DNA from: Verrucomicrobiota bacterium
GTDB lineage: Bacteria > Verrucomicrobiota > Verrucomicrobiia > Opitutales > Puniceicoccaceae
NCBI GenBank assembly: GCA_038744685.1
Contig: JBCDMB010000025.1
Coordinates: forward strand, 1-46,406
DNA: 46,406 nt
Direction: 5' to 3'
A model generated the notes under the pieces. That model was not told the DNA's origin, ran no database searches, and was given only the letters and a program-made list of their open reading frames with translations. The number at the start of each line of letters is the position of its first letter. Position 1 is the stretch's first letter. The position numbers and the translations under genes were made by a program. Of the stretch, positions 7,775 to 17,383 are shown in pieces.

Positions 7775-8287
7775 ATGAATTTATTTCGAGGATTTTCTTT
7801 TCTGGTCGGGATAAAGCTTTGCTTTTTTCTAGTCGGTTGTGAAAGAGATAAGAACCTTGATTTGAAAGCCATTTTAGATGATCCAACTCTAGTTAAGTAT
7901 GTTGAATTTGATGAAGATCAAAACGGTTTTTTTCTCCGGATTATTGTAAATGAGTTTAATGAAGAATTTTTTGGAAATTTAAAAAAATCCCCTTCAGATA
8001 TAACTGGAACTGGGAGTATTTATCGTGGGAAAGTCTACTGTGAAAATGGATTTGAATTTTCAGTATGGGTTTGCGTAGACATGTCTTCGAACGGTGAAAT
8101 ATATTATGCGGTGACGGACTCTCAGGAAATAGTAGATTCCTTTCCCCAATTCTATTGGATTTCGATTTCAGAAATTCCTTATTGGAATAATTGGCTCATG
8201 CTGGCAGCATGGTCTATCAATTATGAAGGCACTTCCGGTGACGCAGGGCCCAAAAAGGTAAACCACAAGGATATGGGTAACAGATAG
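7775..8287 (+). CDS. Small lipoprotein of unknown function, altered C-terminus
   Basis: The 170-residue product has a short signal sequence and a lipobox (FFLVGC, Cys22), so it should be lipid-anchored. The mature part is acidic and rich in F, Y and N; I recognise no family. It is AT-rich compared with its neighbours, as are the genes at 4813-6314, suggesting recent transfer. The last ~15 codons (GPKKVNHKDMGNR) are read from a type A IS-end repeat (8258-8287), so the true C-terminus was probably replaced or fused by an insertion. Confidence 0.6.
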   Translation: MNLFRGFSFLVGIKLCFFLVGCERDKNLDLKAILDDPTLVKYVEFDEDQNGFFLRIIVNEFNEEFFGNLKKSPSDITGTGSIYRGKVYCENGFEFSVWVCVDMSSNGEIYYAVTDSQEIVDSFPQFYWISISEIPYWNNWLMLAAWSINYEGTSGDAGPKKVNHKDMGNR

Positions 8288-8404
8288 AACAAGGCCATCG
8301 GTAACACTTTTATGGCGTGTATGCCATGGAAAGAGACCGATGTAATGAGGGACCCAAAAAGACGACAGAGGGACCCAAAAAGGCGACATGTCTTGACACT
8401 TGAC
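8258..8404 (+). repeat. Type A IS end followed by type B repeat
   Basis: 8258-8340 has CACAAGGATATGGGTAACAGA and GCCATCGGTAACACTT, inverted relative to 565-609. 8348-8404 has two GACCCAAAAAG motifs and TCTTGACACTTGAC like 611-657. The same A-then-B order occurs at 565-657, but no transposase lies between these copies. Confidence 0.55.
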
Positions 8405-8761
8405 AAACTCGACCCGAATCCCGTGCCTCCAGTGGCGTCACTCCCGCCCGTCCCCAGAGGGAGCTGTCCCCATGGTCGCTCGCTTCGCTGTGCTATCGGC
8501 GGCTTCCCCCGCTACTCCCAACGAGTCGTGATTGCTCCTCTCCTTGCTCACCCGCGTGCGCAGGTCTCGCCGCACGGGAAAAGTGGCTGAGGCTTAAACT
8601 CCTCCGGAATCGTTGTCGATGGCGCCCTCGATCCTGTCGAAGATGGCGTTTTGTATGCTTCGCGCCTAATCACCGTAAGACCTAAACCGTGTCTTAGACG
8701 TGACGTCCTTTTCATGGGTTTACCTCTCTTTCTTGGGTTTAGTGTTAAGTGATGAGCTTGT
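8405..8761. other. Intergenic stretch, nothing recognised
   Basis: No convincing coding frame, RNA or repeat was found. The GC-rich part 8430-8585 reads like decayed coding sequence but gives no family match by eye. Confidence 0.4.
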
Positions 8762-9382
8762 TCACCCGTGTCCTTGACTTTCTTGTGGTTTCGTTGAACG
8801 AAGAACACGTCTTCGCCAGATCAAAAAGATCATAAAGACCCAGTCGGATGCCAACAGGAAAGCCGGAAAGAGGAGGGTGGCGAAGGTGGGTTCGGGTATG
8901 GCAAAGAGAGTAAGAAAGTACCTAAGCCCTGCCCAGAAATAGGAGACTGGAGGCTCACTCCACGGCTTTCGCCACGACTTCCTGTAGGTTGGGAGAAACG
9001 AGAGGAAATCGATACACATGACCAAGAGGATCGCGGTCAAAGGAGACTTTGCCCAGAGCCAGATGGGTATGATCACGAGCGCACTTAGGAACGCGATCCA
9101 GTCACTTTTCGTGATCCGTTTCTCCCCTATGAAGAGGGAGACGAATGCAATGTAGAGGGAGACCACTGCCTTCGCGCCGAGTACCCACGCAGACGGTCCT
9201 CCGCCGAGGTGGAACTGAGCCACGGTCGCAATCAGCGAAATCACACCGAGATTCAGCCAAGAAAAGACGTGAGGATGCGTTTCTCCTCGCTGGATCGATA
9301 CGATGTAGGTGAAGTATCGGATGACAGTAAAGATTATCGCCAGATACGCGAAAAGGTGCGGGCGAGTCAGGAATTCGTTCAT
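8762..9382 (-). CDS. Integral membrane protein of unknown function
   Basis: The start is placed at the ATG giving MNEFLTRPHLFAYLAIIF (9382); a longer frame from 9448 adds a non-hydrophobic leader without support. The 206-residue protein has about six to seven hydrophobic segments spread over its length (e.g. LFAYLAIIFTVIRYFTYIV, AVVSLYIAFVSLFI, WIAFLSALVIIPIWLW, ILLVMCIDFLSFLPT). The pattern of a small polytopic protein with a PTYRKSWRKPWSEP loop recalls PQ-loop/SWEET-like or related small transporter families, but I cannot name it. No operon partner is present. Confidence 0.7.
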   Translation of the reverse strand: MNEFLTRPHLFAYLAIIFTVIRYFTYIVSIQRGETHPHVFSWLNLGVISLIATVAQFHLGGGPSAWVLGAKAVVSLYIAFVSLFIGEKRITKSDWIAFLSALVIIPIWLWAKSPLTAILLVMCIDFLSFLPTYRKSWRKPWSEPPVSYFWAGLRYFLTLFAIPEPTFATLLFPAFLLASDWVFMIFLIWRRRVLRSTKPQESQGHG

Positions 9383-9511
9383 CGTCTTTTCGTCACTGTC
9401 GTCTCTCCAAGGTCTTTGCAGAAGCAAAAACCGCAACTGAGCCGTCAACCAATACTTCAGCAGGCACAGTTACCAGATGAATTCTTTGAGGAGGTTGGAG
9501 GAAACTAGAAA

Positions 9512-9545
9512 GGAAAACCACAAGGACATGGGTAACAGATGGCGC
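9512..9545 (+). repeat. Solo IS end, type A
   Basis: CCACAAGGACATGGGTAACAGA matches 8258-8287 almost base for base. No transposase gene is adjacent, so this is a solo end left by a deletion. Confidence 0.6.
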
Positions 9546-9953
9546 AAAGACATGGCTGCTTGCCTCAAAGATAGTAACAGTAATCGATAGTATGTAATTC
9601 TCTGGATTCTTTATTTTTCTCGGTTCGCTCATCCCGTCGCGAGCGATCGTCGATATTGAAAAAGAGTTGCCGGGTATAGATCCGGTAATTTCGAACTCTC
9701 TTATTCATCGGTTTCTTGAGGCGTGGTTTCTCTCGGTTATCCGACTCCGTTAAAAACCGTGTTTCCTGACATTATTTTCGATATCTGGAGTGTTTTTAAT
9801 CGTCGAAGGTCTGAGGTCTTAGTGGGACCTGAAAAATGCCATATCTTGACCATCCAAGACCGCATCGACCGACCGACCAAACCAAGAGTCGCACCGCCCG
9901 TTCGCGCCAGCGTGGCCGACGCTTGACTCTAGTTTGCTGATAAGATTTTCTGG
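9546..9953. other. Intergenic stretch before PEP-CTERM gene
   Basis: No gene with recognisable coding character. A 67-codon open frame at 9723-9926 has no visible ribosome site or known motif. The promoter of the following gene should lie in the last 100 bases, but no clear -35/-10 pair stands out. Confidence 0.4.
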
Positions 9954-10826
9954 ATGGTTTTTATAATGAAATACATGCACTCAACCTACTGCGTCTTACT
10001 AGCTGGCTTTGTTCAGATAGTCGAAGCGGTTATTTCCATCGATACCGATGCGGACTGGAATACCAACGGAATCGTCAACACTGGAGATCCCTTGTCGACT
10101 TTTCAGCTCTACGATGCAAACAGTAACCCAGATGGCACTGCCACCATTCTAAACCAGGGAAGAAGGAGTGTAAGGTATGAAAGCGGAAGCACACCGCCAA
10201 GTCGTCCACTCACACAGACTTTCCAGACAACGACGCCATTCATTCTCGAAACGATTCAGTTCGTTTATAACCAGGCGAATGGAACGAGTGCCGACGTAGA
10301 GTTTCGGATCTATGAGGTCGACAACATCGTCGCTCTAAATGCTGCTGATGATGATATCGTCGTATTCGATAGTAATAACCAGCCCGATCCGGAGCCTGGA
10401 GATTTGCTTGATGGCGCCGTGCAGGTCTACAGCCAAACTTTTAATTTGGGAGCGACCATCCTTGATCCAGACCAAAACAGGGTCCTCGAAATCAGCGGGA
10501 TCAACGGTCCAGCCCTTGTCGATCGCTCTTCCGAGGGTCCAAGCGCCGGCTATGCGTTTATCATGCTCGGGCTGACCAATGTCCAGCCCTACGCGTGGGC
10601 TGGTGAAAGACAGCAGGGTGCGATTGTTTCTGGCCCTTTCGCGTTGGATGCGGGACCATATCTTTCAGGAAGATCCTACTCAGACAATCCCGGGTCCTGG
10701 CAGGAGGAAGATGACTTCTCTCTAAACCTCTCTGGCACGGTGATACCGGAACCTTCCGCCTTTTTTCTGATCGGCATAGTAGGAGCTGTAGTGTCCTTGC
10801 GACGTCGGGAGCGGGGCGGTTCCTGA
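9954..10826 (+). CDS. PEP-CTERM sorting domain protein
   Basis: The 290-residue protein starts with a signal peptide (ATG at 9954 or, equally likely, MKYMHSTYCVLLAGF from 9966). It ends with a PEP-CTERM signal: VIPEPSAFFLIGIVGAV, a hydrophobic helix and an arginine-rich tail (LRRRERGGS). Such proteins are exported and processed at the PEP motif by exosortase, then released or glycosylated for the cell surface or extracellular matrix. The mature part is rich in T, N, D and S with a likely beta-sandwich fold (FILETIQFVYNQANGTSADVEF). No exosortase gene is in the window. The exact function is unknown. Confidence 0.88.
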   Translation: MVFIMKYMHSTYCVLLAGFVQIVEAVISIDTDADWNTNGIVNTGDPLSTFQLYDANSNPDGTATILNQGRRSVRYESGSTPPSRPLTQTFQTTTPFILETIQFVYNQANGTSADVEFRIYEVDNIVALNAADDDIVVFDSNNQPDPEPGDLLDGAVQVYSQTFNLGATILDPDQNRVLEISGINGPALVDRSSEGPSAGYAFIMLGLTNVQPYAWAGERQQGAIVSGPFALDAGPYLSGRSYSDNPGSWQEEDDFSLNLSGTVIPEPSAFFLIGIVGAVVSLRRRERGGS

Positions 10827-11146
10827 ATTAACCAGTGTGGCCACTCTCTCTTTCGGTTGCTCTACTTGAACCACCGTTGAACGCACCTCTGTGTCGTATT
10901 GTCCAAGAGTGAGCTACCTCGCACCAGATTTACTCTCAACTTTTTAAGATCAAATAGAGCTGTCCGGTGAGGTCCCACGCCACTGACCATATCGGATTTG
11001 ATGGACAGCTGGAGTTCTCCCCGATCCCCATTTTGAACGGCTCAAGAGGCTCCTCCCAAAGAGTGAGAAACCGGTAGTGCCAAACTTCATTTGTTGATTA
11101 GGCAGCCTTCAGAGGCACAAGGCGGACTGCTAGTCTTTTGCTCAAC
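10827..11146. other. Intergenic stretch between convergent genes
   Basis: This separates the PEP-CTERM gene from the end of the RND pump gene on the other strand. No gene, RNA or clear terminator hairpin was recognised. Confidence 0.4.
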
Positions 11147-14100
11147 TCACGAAGTAGAGTCGCCGGTGACGACGGCACCCTCTACCGGCTCATCATTTTC
11201 TTTTAGTTTCTTTCTTTCAGTCAGTTTTTCGATGATGTAGAAGCTGGCGGGAATCACAAAGATCGCTATGAATGAAGCGAAAAGCATCCCACCAATCACG
11301 GTCATACCGAGGATCCTGCGTGAGACCATTCCCGCTCCGAGAGCGGTTGCCAGCGGCACGCAACCTAGAATGAACGCGAATGAAGTCATCAGGATCGGAC
11401 GGAGCCGCAAATGGGCTGCCTCAAGAGCTGCGTCCCGAATCGACTTCCCGTGCTCTTGCCTTTGCTGTCTCGCGTATTCGACGATCAGAATGGCGTTTTT
11501 AGCAGCAAGACCAATCAACATCACCATCCCAATCTGCGCGTAAATGTTATTCTCCATTCCACATGCCCAAAGTGCGAGGAAGGCACCCGCAATCGCAATA
11601 GGCAGGTTTAGCAGAACGCTAAACGGCAGGGTCCAACTTTCGTAGAGAGCGGCAAGGATAAGGAATACAAAGAGGAGAGATAGACCGAAGATTGCGACGG
11701 GAGAAACTCCAGTGGCGGCCACTTTCTCCTCATAAGACATGCCGCTGTAAGCATAACCCATCGTCCGGTCCATCGTGGAGTCGAAGGTGCTCTCGAGAAG
11801 AGCCATCACATCACCTGTCGAATATCCCGGTGCTGCACTCACATTGATCTGCGCCGTGCGGAAAATGTTGAAATGCTGGATAAACTCAGGCCCGAGCTGC
11901 CTCTCTGTCGTAGTAAAGGTGTTGAGGGGAACGGCGTCACCATCGGTATTTCGCACGTAGAACAGGTCAAGATTTTGGACGTCGGTTCGGAAGTCTCCCT
12001 CGGCCTGAAGGTAAACCTGCCATTGGCGCCCAAAGCGATTGAAGTAGTTGATGAAAGCACCCCCCATAAAGGCTTGGAGAGTCTGGTACACACTAGCCAA
12101 GGGGACTCCTTGTTTGAGGACCTTATCCCGATCCACGTCCACATAGATTTGGGGGATACTGGCGCTGTAGGTGGTCGAGGCCCGCAAGACTTCGGGGCTT
12201 TTCGTGATTTCCTCGATAAAACGTTCGGTTTCCTGTTCGAGGAACTCCGGGCTTCGTCCGCTTTTATCCTGGAGCATAAACGTCACCCCTCCCGAAGTCC
12301 CGATCCCAGGGATAGCAGGGGGAGGAAACGAGAAACCAATCGCCTCGGGTAAATCAAATAACTTTTCGTTCAGTTTTTTGAAAATCGCGCGAAGGTTCAT
12401 TTCGCGAAGATTCTCTCTCGAATAACGCTCTTCCCATGGTTCAAGGGTGATGAAAAAGAACCCACTGTAAGAATTCATGACCCCGGAAAGAAGATTGAAG
12501 CCCGCAACCGCGGTGACGGCTTGCACCCCTGGAACAGAGGCAATCAGATCGTTCACCTGGTCGTTTACCGCTATAGTCCGCTGCAGGGATGCGGAAGGAG
12601 GAAGATTGACCGCTGCAAAAGCGTATCCCTGGTCTTCCGAGGGAATAAACCCAGGGTTGAGTCGGCTGGCGCTGAATCCACCAAGGCCGGCAAAGAAAAT
12701 GATAAAGACCACTGCCAGGAAGCTCTTGCGGATCAGGCTTCCGCATAAAGAAACGTATTTATCGGTAGCCTTATCGAAACCTTTATTGAACTTACCGTAA
12801 AACCATCCCAGAGGGCCACGGACTTTCTTTCGGGGCTTTAAGAGGATGGCAGAAAGTGCGGGACTGAGGGTGAGAGCATTGAACGTCGAAATCAGGACTG
12901 AAATCGCGATCGTGATCGCAAATTGCTGATAGAGTTCACCGGTAATCCCGGGAATAAAAACGGTCGGGACAAAAACCGCCGTCAGCACCATACTGGTGGC
13001 GAAGATCGGTCCACTAACATCATGCATTGCATGCATAGTGGCATCTTTCGGAGACAATCCGCGCTCGATGTAACGCTCCACCGCCTCGACCACCACAATC
13101 GCATCATCGACCACGATTCCAATCGCGAGCACGAGGCCGAACAATGAAAGGGTATTGATCGAGAACCCGAGCATCGGGAAAACAATAAACGTTCCGATCA
13201 AAGAAACCGGGACGGCAACAAGTGGGATGATCGTTGCCCGCCAGCCTTGAAGGAAAATAAAGACGACAAGGACCACTAGGGCCAAAGCCTCAAAAAGCGT
13301 TCGCTGGATTTCTTTGATTCCTTCGGTGACGGCTTCGGTTGTATCGAGAGCTACCGTATACTCCATACCGTCGGGAAAGTTCTCTGCCATCTCAGCCATC
13401 AAATTCCTTGCATCCGTAGCTGCCGTTAGAGCGTTCGAGCCCGGAGTTTGGTAGAGTGCCAAGATCGCCGCCGGTTTCCCGTTGAACTTACCTTCCGATG
13501 TGTAGGTTTGTGCTCCCAGTTCAATTCGCGCTACATCCTGAACCCGGACCACCGAACCATCCTCCTCGGCTCTGATAATGATATTTCCGAACTCTTCTGC
13601 ACTGGTAAGACGGCCCTGTGCCCGAACGGAGTAGGTGAACTCCTGGCCGGCTGGCACCGGCTCGCCACCGATGGTTCCGGCTGGGTTAACGGTGTTTTGA
13701 CTCTGAATCGCGTCAGCAATCTCGGTTACGGTAATGTTTCGACTGGCGAGGACATTTGGATCGATCCAGATCCTCATGGCGTAGTCTCCTGCACCGAAAA
13801 TAGTCACGCTGGAGACGCCGTTCAGCCGTGTGAAGGGATCGTTCAGGTTGATGACGGCATAGTTGGAGAGGAAAAGGCTATCGAGGGAGTCGTCAGGCGA
13901 AGTGATTGCGAAGAGGATTAAAGGGGAAGCGAGTGACTTCTCGACGACGAGGCCCATATCCCGCACCTGCTGGGGAAGTTGGGACTCCGCTTGGCTCACC
14001 CGCATCTGGGTGAGGATTTGGTCGGTATTGATATCAGTCCCCAGTTCGAAGTTTACCGTGAGGGAGAGAAGGCCGTTGTTGGAACTGGTGGAGGACATGT

Positions 14101-14329
14101 ATTGCATGCCGTCCACTCCGCTCATTTGCTGCTCAATGGGTAGTGCGGTGGACTCTTCGACAGTGACCGCATCGGCTCCCGGGTAGGTCGCGTTGACTTT
14201 GATTTGTGGAGGAACAATTTCGGGATATTGAGCGATGGGGAGCATCGTCAGTGAGACGAGGCCGACGATAACCGTCAGGATCGCAATCACCATTGCGACG
14301 ATTGGGCGGTTTACGAAAAACTTGTACAT
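11147..14329 (-). CDS. RND multidrug efflux pump, inner-membrane subunit (HAE1/AcrB type)
   Basis: The 1060-residue length and the opening MYKFFVNRPIVAMVIAI are typical of AcrB/MexB pumps. The proton relay is visible: the Asp pair in GIVVDDAIVVVEAVERYIERG (TM4) and the Lys in LAAKNAILIVEYARQQ (TM10). Porter-domain signatures such as TYPGADAVTVEESTALPIEQ and YALRIW-like segments (DYAMRIWIDP) are present. It exports drugs, detergents or other amphiphiles using the proton gradient. It is the last gene of a three-gene operon, 32 bp after the membrane fusion protein gene. The substrate cannot be told from sequence. Confidence 0.95.
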   Translation of the reverse strand: MYKFFVNRPIVAMVIAILTVIVGLVSLTMLPIAQYPEIVPPQIKVNATYPGADAVTVEESTALPIEQQMSGVDGMQYMSSTSSNNGLLSLTVNFELGTDINTDQILTQMRVSQAESQLPQQVRDMGLVVEKSLASPLILFAITSPDDSLDSLFLSNYAVINLNDPFTRLNGVSSVTIFGAGDYAMRIWIDPNVLASRNITVTEIADAIQSQNTVNPAGTIGGEPVPAGQEFTYSVRAQGRLTSAEEFGNIIIRAEEDGSVVRVQDVARIELGAQTYTSEGKFNGKPAAILALYQTPGSNALTAATDARNLMAEMAENFPDGMEYTVALDTTEAVTEGIKEIQRTLFEALALVVLVVFIFLQGWRATIIPLVAVPVSLIGTFIVFPMLGFSINTLSLFGLVLAIGIVVDDAIVVVEAVERYIERGLSPKDATMHAMHDVSGPIFATSMVLTAVFVPTVFIPGITGELYQQFAITIAISVLISTFNALTLSPALSAILLKPRKKVRGPLGWFYGKFNKGFDKATDKYVSLCGSLIRKSFLAVVFIIFFAGLGGFSASRLNPGFIPSEDQGYAFAAVNLPPSASLQRTIAVNDQVNDLIASVPGVQAVTAVAGFNLLSGVMNSYSGFFFITLEPWEERYSRENLREMNLRAIFKKLNEKLFDLPEAIGFSFPPPAIPGIGTSGGVTFMLQDKSGRSPEFLEQETERFIEEITKSPEVLRASTTYSASIPQIYVDVDRDKVLKQGVPLASVYQTLQAFMGGAFINYFNRFGRQWQVYLQAEGDFRTDVQNLDLFYVRNTDGDAVPLNTFTTTERQLGPEFIQHFNIFRTAQINVSAAPGYSTGDVMALLESTFDSTMDRTMGYAYSGMSYEEKVAATGVSPVAIFGLSLLFVFLILAALYESWTLPFSVLLNLPIAIAGAFLALWACGMENNIYAQIGMVMLIGLAAKNAILIVEYARQQRQEHGKSIRDAALEAAHLRLRPILMTSFAFILGCVPLATALGAGMVSRRILGMTVIGGMLFASFIAIFVIPASFYIIEKLTERKKLKENDEPVEGAVVTGDSTS

Positions 14330-14361
14330 TCCGAGACTTTCTTGGCTTAGCTAAACAGGAC

Positions 14362-15561
14362 CTACAAAGTAGTCTCTTTGGTTGATGAGGAGCTGTCGCC
14401 GTCGGATGTGTCGGGCGGGTCGTCGGTGTTTCCAGACCCAGAAGTTGGCTTCCACGGTGTTGGGTTTACCGTGGCGCCGTTGCTGGCTTTCTGAAGGCCC
14501 TCAATTACAACCGAATCCCCGTCCTTTAGGCCTTTGGTTATGACGACGTTGCTTCCTTTTGTGATCCCACGGGTGACTGGAGTCAAAGAGACTGTTTTAT
14601 CGCTGTTCACCACAAACACCGAAAACATCCCTTGCGTTTCCATGAGGGCCCGCTGGGGAACGAGGATAGCATTCTCAAGAGTTTGTGTTTGAGCCCGGAC
14701 CTTTACGTACTGACCTGGGCGCAGGAAATTATCCTCATTCGGGAAAAGAGCGAAGACTCCAATCGTTCCTGTCCCGGAATCGATTTGACGGTTAATGAAC
14801 TGCAGTTTGCCCTTCTCTGCGTACGTTTGATTGTTCCCAAAAATGAGCTCGAGGTTAGATGGCCTTTCTTCGAACGGTTTGTTCAAAATCCGTTGCAGCT
14901 CAGTGGCGTTTTCAAGATAGGCCTTTTCGGGTATGTAGAATACGGCTTGGATCGGATCGAGGTTCGAGATCACTGCGAGAGTGCTGCTGGGTCCGACTAG
15001 GTCTCCGATGTCCGCCTGGGCCTTGCCGGCGATGCCATTGATCGGAGAATATACCTTGGCATAGCTCAGGTTGAGTTTCGCGTTGTTTAGAGCGGCTTCG
15101 GCGGCTTCAACGTTGGCTTGAGCGGCTTGCTCTGACTGGATCGCATTATCGAGCTGCTTCTGGCTGATCGCGTCGGCTTTAATCAATTCCTTATCGCGTT
15201 CTACGGTAATCTGGGTTTTCACAAGCTGCGCTTTCGCCTCTTCCAAGTCTGCTGCGGCCCCCTGAACAGCGATCTCGAGCGTATCGGGGTCAATGGTGAA
15301 GAGCAGTTGGCCCTCCGTGACCGCGGTGCCATCCGAGTATTCTTGCGTAAGAAGGTATCCTTCTACTTTTGGACGAACGAAGGTGTTCACCTTTCCATCG
15401 AGGGTAGCGACGATTTCGCCAAAGACTGCCACGTTCGTTGGTTCGACAGTCATCACCTGGACAGTCGGGGCTGGAGGCTGAGCAGACTGCTCGCTCTCGT
15501 TGGAACAACCCGTTAGAAAAACAAAAAGGAACAGAGGAAGGTGAGCGAGTCGCGTGGTCAT
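14362..15561 (-). CDS. RND efflux membrane fusion protein (AcrA/MexA type)
   Basis: The 399-residue protein has a lipoprotein signal (FLFVFLTGCSNES), so it is anchored by a lipidated Cys and faces the periplasm. The halves of the lipoyl domain flank a coiled-coil hairpin (about residues 75-165, ..EEAKAQLVKTQITVERDKEL.. and ..QANVEAAEAALNNAKLNL). Then comes SYAKVYSPINGIAGKAQADIGDLV, the family signature. The C-terminal tail is a Ser/Thr/Asp/Gly-rich linker. It bridges the RND pump encoded downstream with the outer membrane factor encoded upstream. Confidence 0.95.
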   Translation of the reverse strand: MTTRLAHLPLFLFVFLTGCSNESEQSAQPPAPTVQVMTVEPTNVAVFGEIVATLDGKVNTFVRPKVEGYLLTQEYSDGTAVTEGQLLFTIDPDTLEIAVQGAAADLEEAKAQLVKTQITVERDKELIKADAISQKQLDNAIQSEQAAQANVEAAEAALNNAKLNLSYAKVYSPINGIAGKAQADIGDLVGPSSTLAVISNLDPIQAVFYIPEKAYLENATELQRILNKPFEERPSNLELIFGNNQTYAEKGKLQFINRQIDSGTGTIGVFALFPNEDNFLRPGQYVKVRAQTQTLENAILVPQRALMETQGMFSVFVVNSDKTVSLTPVTRGITKGSNVVITKGLKDGDSVVIEGLQKASNGATVNPTPWKPTSGSGNTDDPPDTSDGDSSSSTKETTL

Positions 15562-15582
15562 GTTATCGGAAAATTAGTCTTC

Positions 15583-17049
15583 TTATTCTTGAGACGGCAG
15601 AGGTGGCGGGGCGGGTGAATCGTTGATCGGGCCTTCTTCAAAGTTTCCTCCCAAAGCGAGGTAGAGATCAACGCGATTGGTGAAGAGCTGGCCTTGTGCT
15701 GTCAACAAATCGGCCTGCGCAGCAAGCGCCTCACGCTGGACTACCAAGAGACTGGTGAGATCCGTCTCTCCTTCGCGGTATCGGATCTCACCAATTTCCC
15801 GCGCTTTTTCGTAGCTCTCTGCGGCAATCTCCAGCTCATGAACCTGCTCAAAGAGAGACTTCTCCAAAGAGAGAGCGTCTTCTACTTCCTGGAAAGCAGA
15901 AAGCGCGGTCGATTGGTAGGTAGCGACTGCTACCATCTGGTCCGCTTCAGCCTCCTCGAACTCTGCTCTCCGAAGCCCCGCGTCGAACAATGGCTGGAAC
16001 AGATTCAGTCCGATATTGACGAGCATACTCTTTGCATCGAACAAGTCGCCAAAGTTGTCTGAGGTGGACTGATAGGAAGCACTGAGCGAGAACTGGGGTA
16101 GGCGAGCGGCTGATGCGGAATTGGCGAGGAAGAAAGCGGAAGCGACGCGACGGTCAGCGGCAATCAAGTCAGGACGGCGCTCGAGAAGGGTTGATGGCAG
16201 GCCCGCGGGAACATCAACCAACTCCGATCCCAGAGAGTCGGCAATCGAAAGGTCCGTTGATGGATACCGCCCAAGTAGAATCTCCAGGCTTCGGATTGAA
16301 AAACGGAGCGAGAATCGAGCCTCCTCTACGTCCTGGCGGGAGTTGGCGAGATCTGCTTTAGCGGTAAAGGTATCCTGCGCGGATACGTCGCCGGCATTGA
16401 AGCGGGCTTCGGTAATTCGGAAGGTCTCCGCAAAATTGGCCACGAACTCCTCCGCAAGCTCCAGTTGTTGTTTCGCGGTGATGGCCTGAAACCACCCCTT
16501 GGCTACCTGGCCTGCCAGGCTTTGTCGGGCTGCTGCATAGTCTGCAGCGGTTGCGGAGGCTGAGAGTGCGGCACTCTTTGCGGAATCGGATATGCGCCCC
16601 CATACATCCAGTTCCCACGCTAGATCCAGTGAAATGCCGAGCTCAGTGTCGTTTCTTTCCAGCCCGAGAAACCTCTCTTCTTCGGTAAGTTCAAAAATGT
16701 GGAACTGTTTGGCGACTGCGCCTGCGTCCAGCTGCGGGAAAAGTGCGGAATTAGCCTGGCGAGCCTGGGCGATAGCAGCCGACAGGGAGGCAGCAGTCGC
16801 TGCGAGATCGGGGTTTGCTTCCTGGGCCTCGTTTACGAGATCCACGAGCTTGGAATCGTTAAAGGTGGCAATCCAATCGTTGGCAACTGGTCCGGCTTCT
16901 CCTCCGGCATCCCAGCCGCCAGTTGGAGCCATTTCAGTCATTTCTTTTCGCGGATCCGGCTGTGGAATGGAACATCCCGCCAAGAAAAGGGTAGTGAGCA
17001 GTGCGACGACTGCCGATAGGCGAGAATTGAACGCTTGGATTGAAACCAT
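15583..17049 (-). CDS. Outer membrane efflux factor (OprM/NodT type)
   Basis: The 488-residue protein has a lipobox (LLTTLFLAGCSIPQPD) and two OEP repeats, with GISLDLAWELDVWGRI in the first and LVNIGLNLFQPLFDAGLRRAEF in the second. LPSTLLERRPDLIAADRRVASA is diagnostic of NodT-type factors. It forms the trimeric outer membrane channel of the pump. It is the first gene of the operon (outer membrane factor, then membrane fusion protein, then RND), a less common order than pump-last-but-one arrangements. No dedicated regulator gene adjoins it; the divergent neighbour at 17384 is a DUF4838 protein. Confidence 0.95.
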   Translation of the reverse strand: MVSIQAFNSRLSAVVALLTTLFLAGCSIPQPDPRKEMTEMAPTGGWDAGGEAGPVANDWIATFNDSKLVDLVNEAQEANPDLAATAASLSAAIAQARQANSALFPQLDAGAVAKQFHIFELTEEERFLGLERNDTELGISLDLAWELDVWGRISDSAKSAALSASATAADYAAARQSLAGQVAKGWFQAITAKQQLELAEEFVANFAETFRITEARFNAGDVSAQDTFTAKADLANSRQDVEEARFSLRFSIRSLEILLGRYPSTDLSIADSLGSELVDVPAGLPSTLLERRPDLIAADRRVASAFFLANSASAARLPQFSLSASYQSTSDNFGDLFDAKSMLVNIGLNLFQPLFDAGLRRAEFEEAEADQMVAVATYQSTALSAFQEVEDALSLEKSLFEQVHELEIAAESYEKAREIGEIRYREGETDLTSLLVVQREALAAQADLLTAQGQLFTNRVDLYLALGGNFEEGPINDSPAPPPLPSQE

Positions 17050-17383
17050 AAGTCGATTCGGAAGATCGGAATGAAGACCTGAGAGTCTGAGTCTGACGAA
17101 ATGTGAGCAAGCCTAAAGGAAGTGGCAGCTGGGCAGATTTGAATGAGTGGTTCCACGATCGGCTTTCTCTTTCAAGATGGTGGAGCGAAGAGGATGGCCT
17201 TCTGGTGCAGCGAAGTTGATTTGGCTCCCGATCAGAGAAGGTGACCCATCGCGAATTGGACGAGTAGCCGGATAATAACCATCAAAACCGACCTCGTGTA
17301 TTCTTCTTCCCGATTCCTAGCGTTTAGGTTCTTAGTTTTGATCGAGTTGCTTGTTTGGAGTCATTACCGACTGGACAGCAACC
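17050..17383. other. Divergent intergenic region (efflux operon / DUF4838 gene)
   Basis: Both flanking genes read away from this segment, so it should carry both promoters. I see no clear operator palindrome and no confident -35/-10 elements. Confidence 0.4.

Noticed and set aside
9723-9926. 67-codon frame
   Set aside because: No start context, family feature or conserved composition; treated as intergenic.
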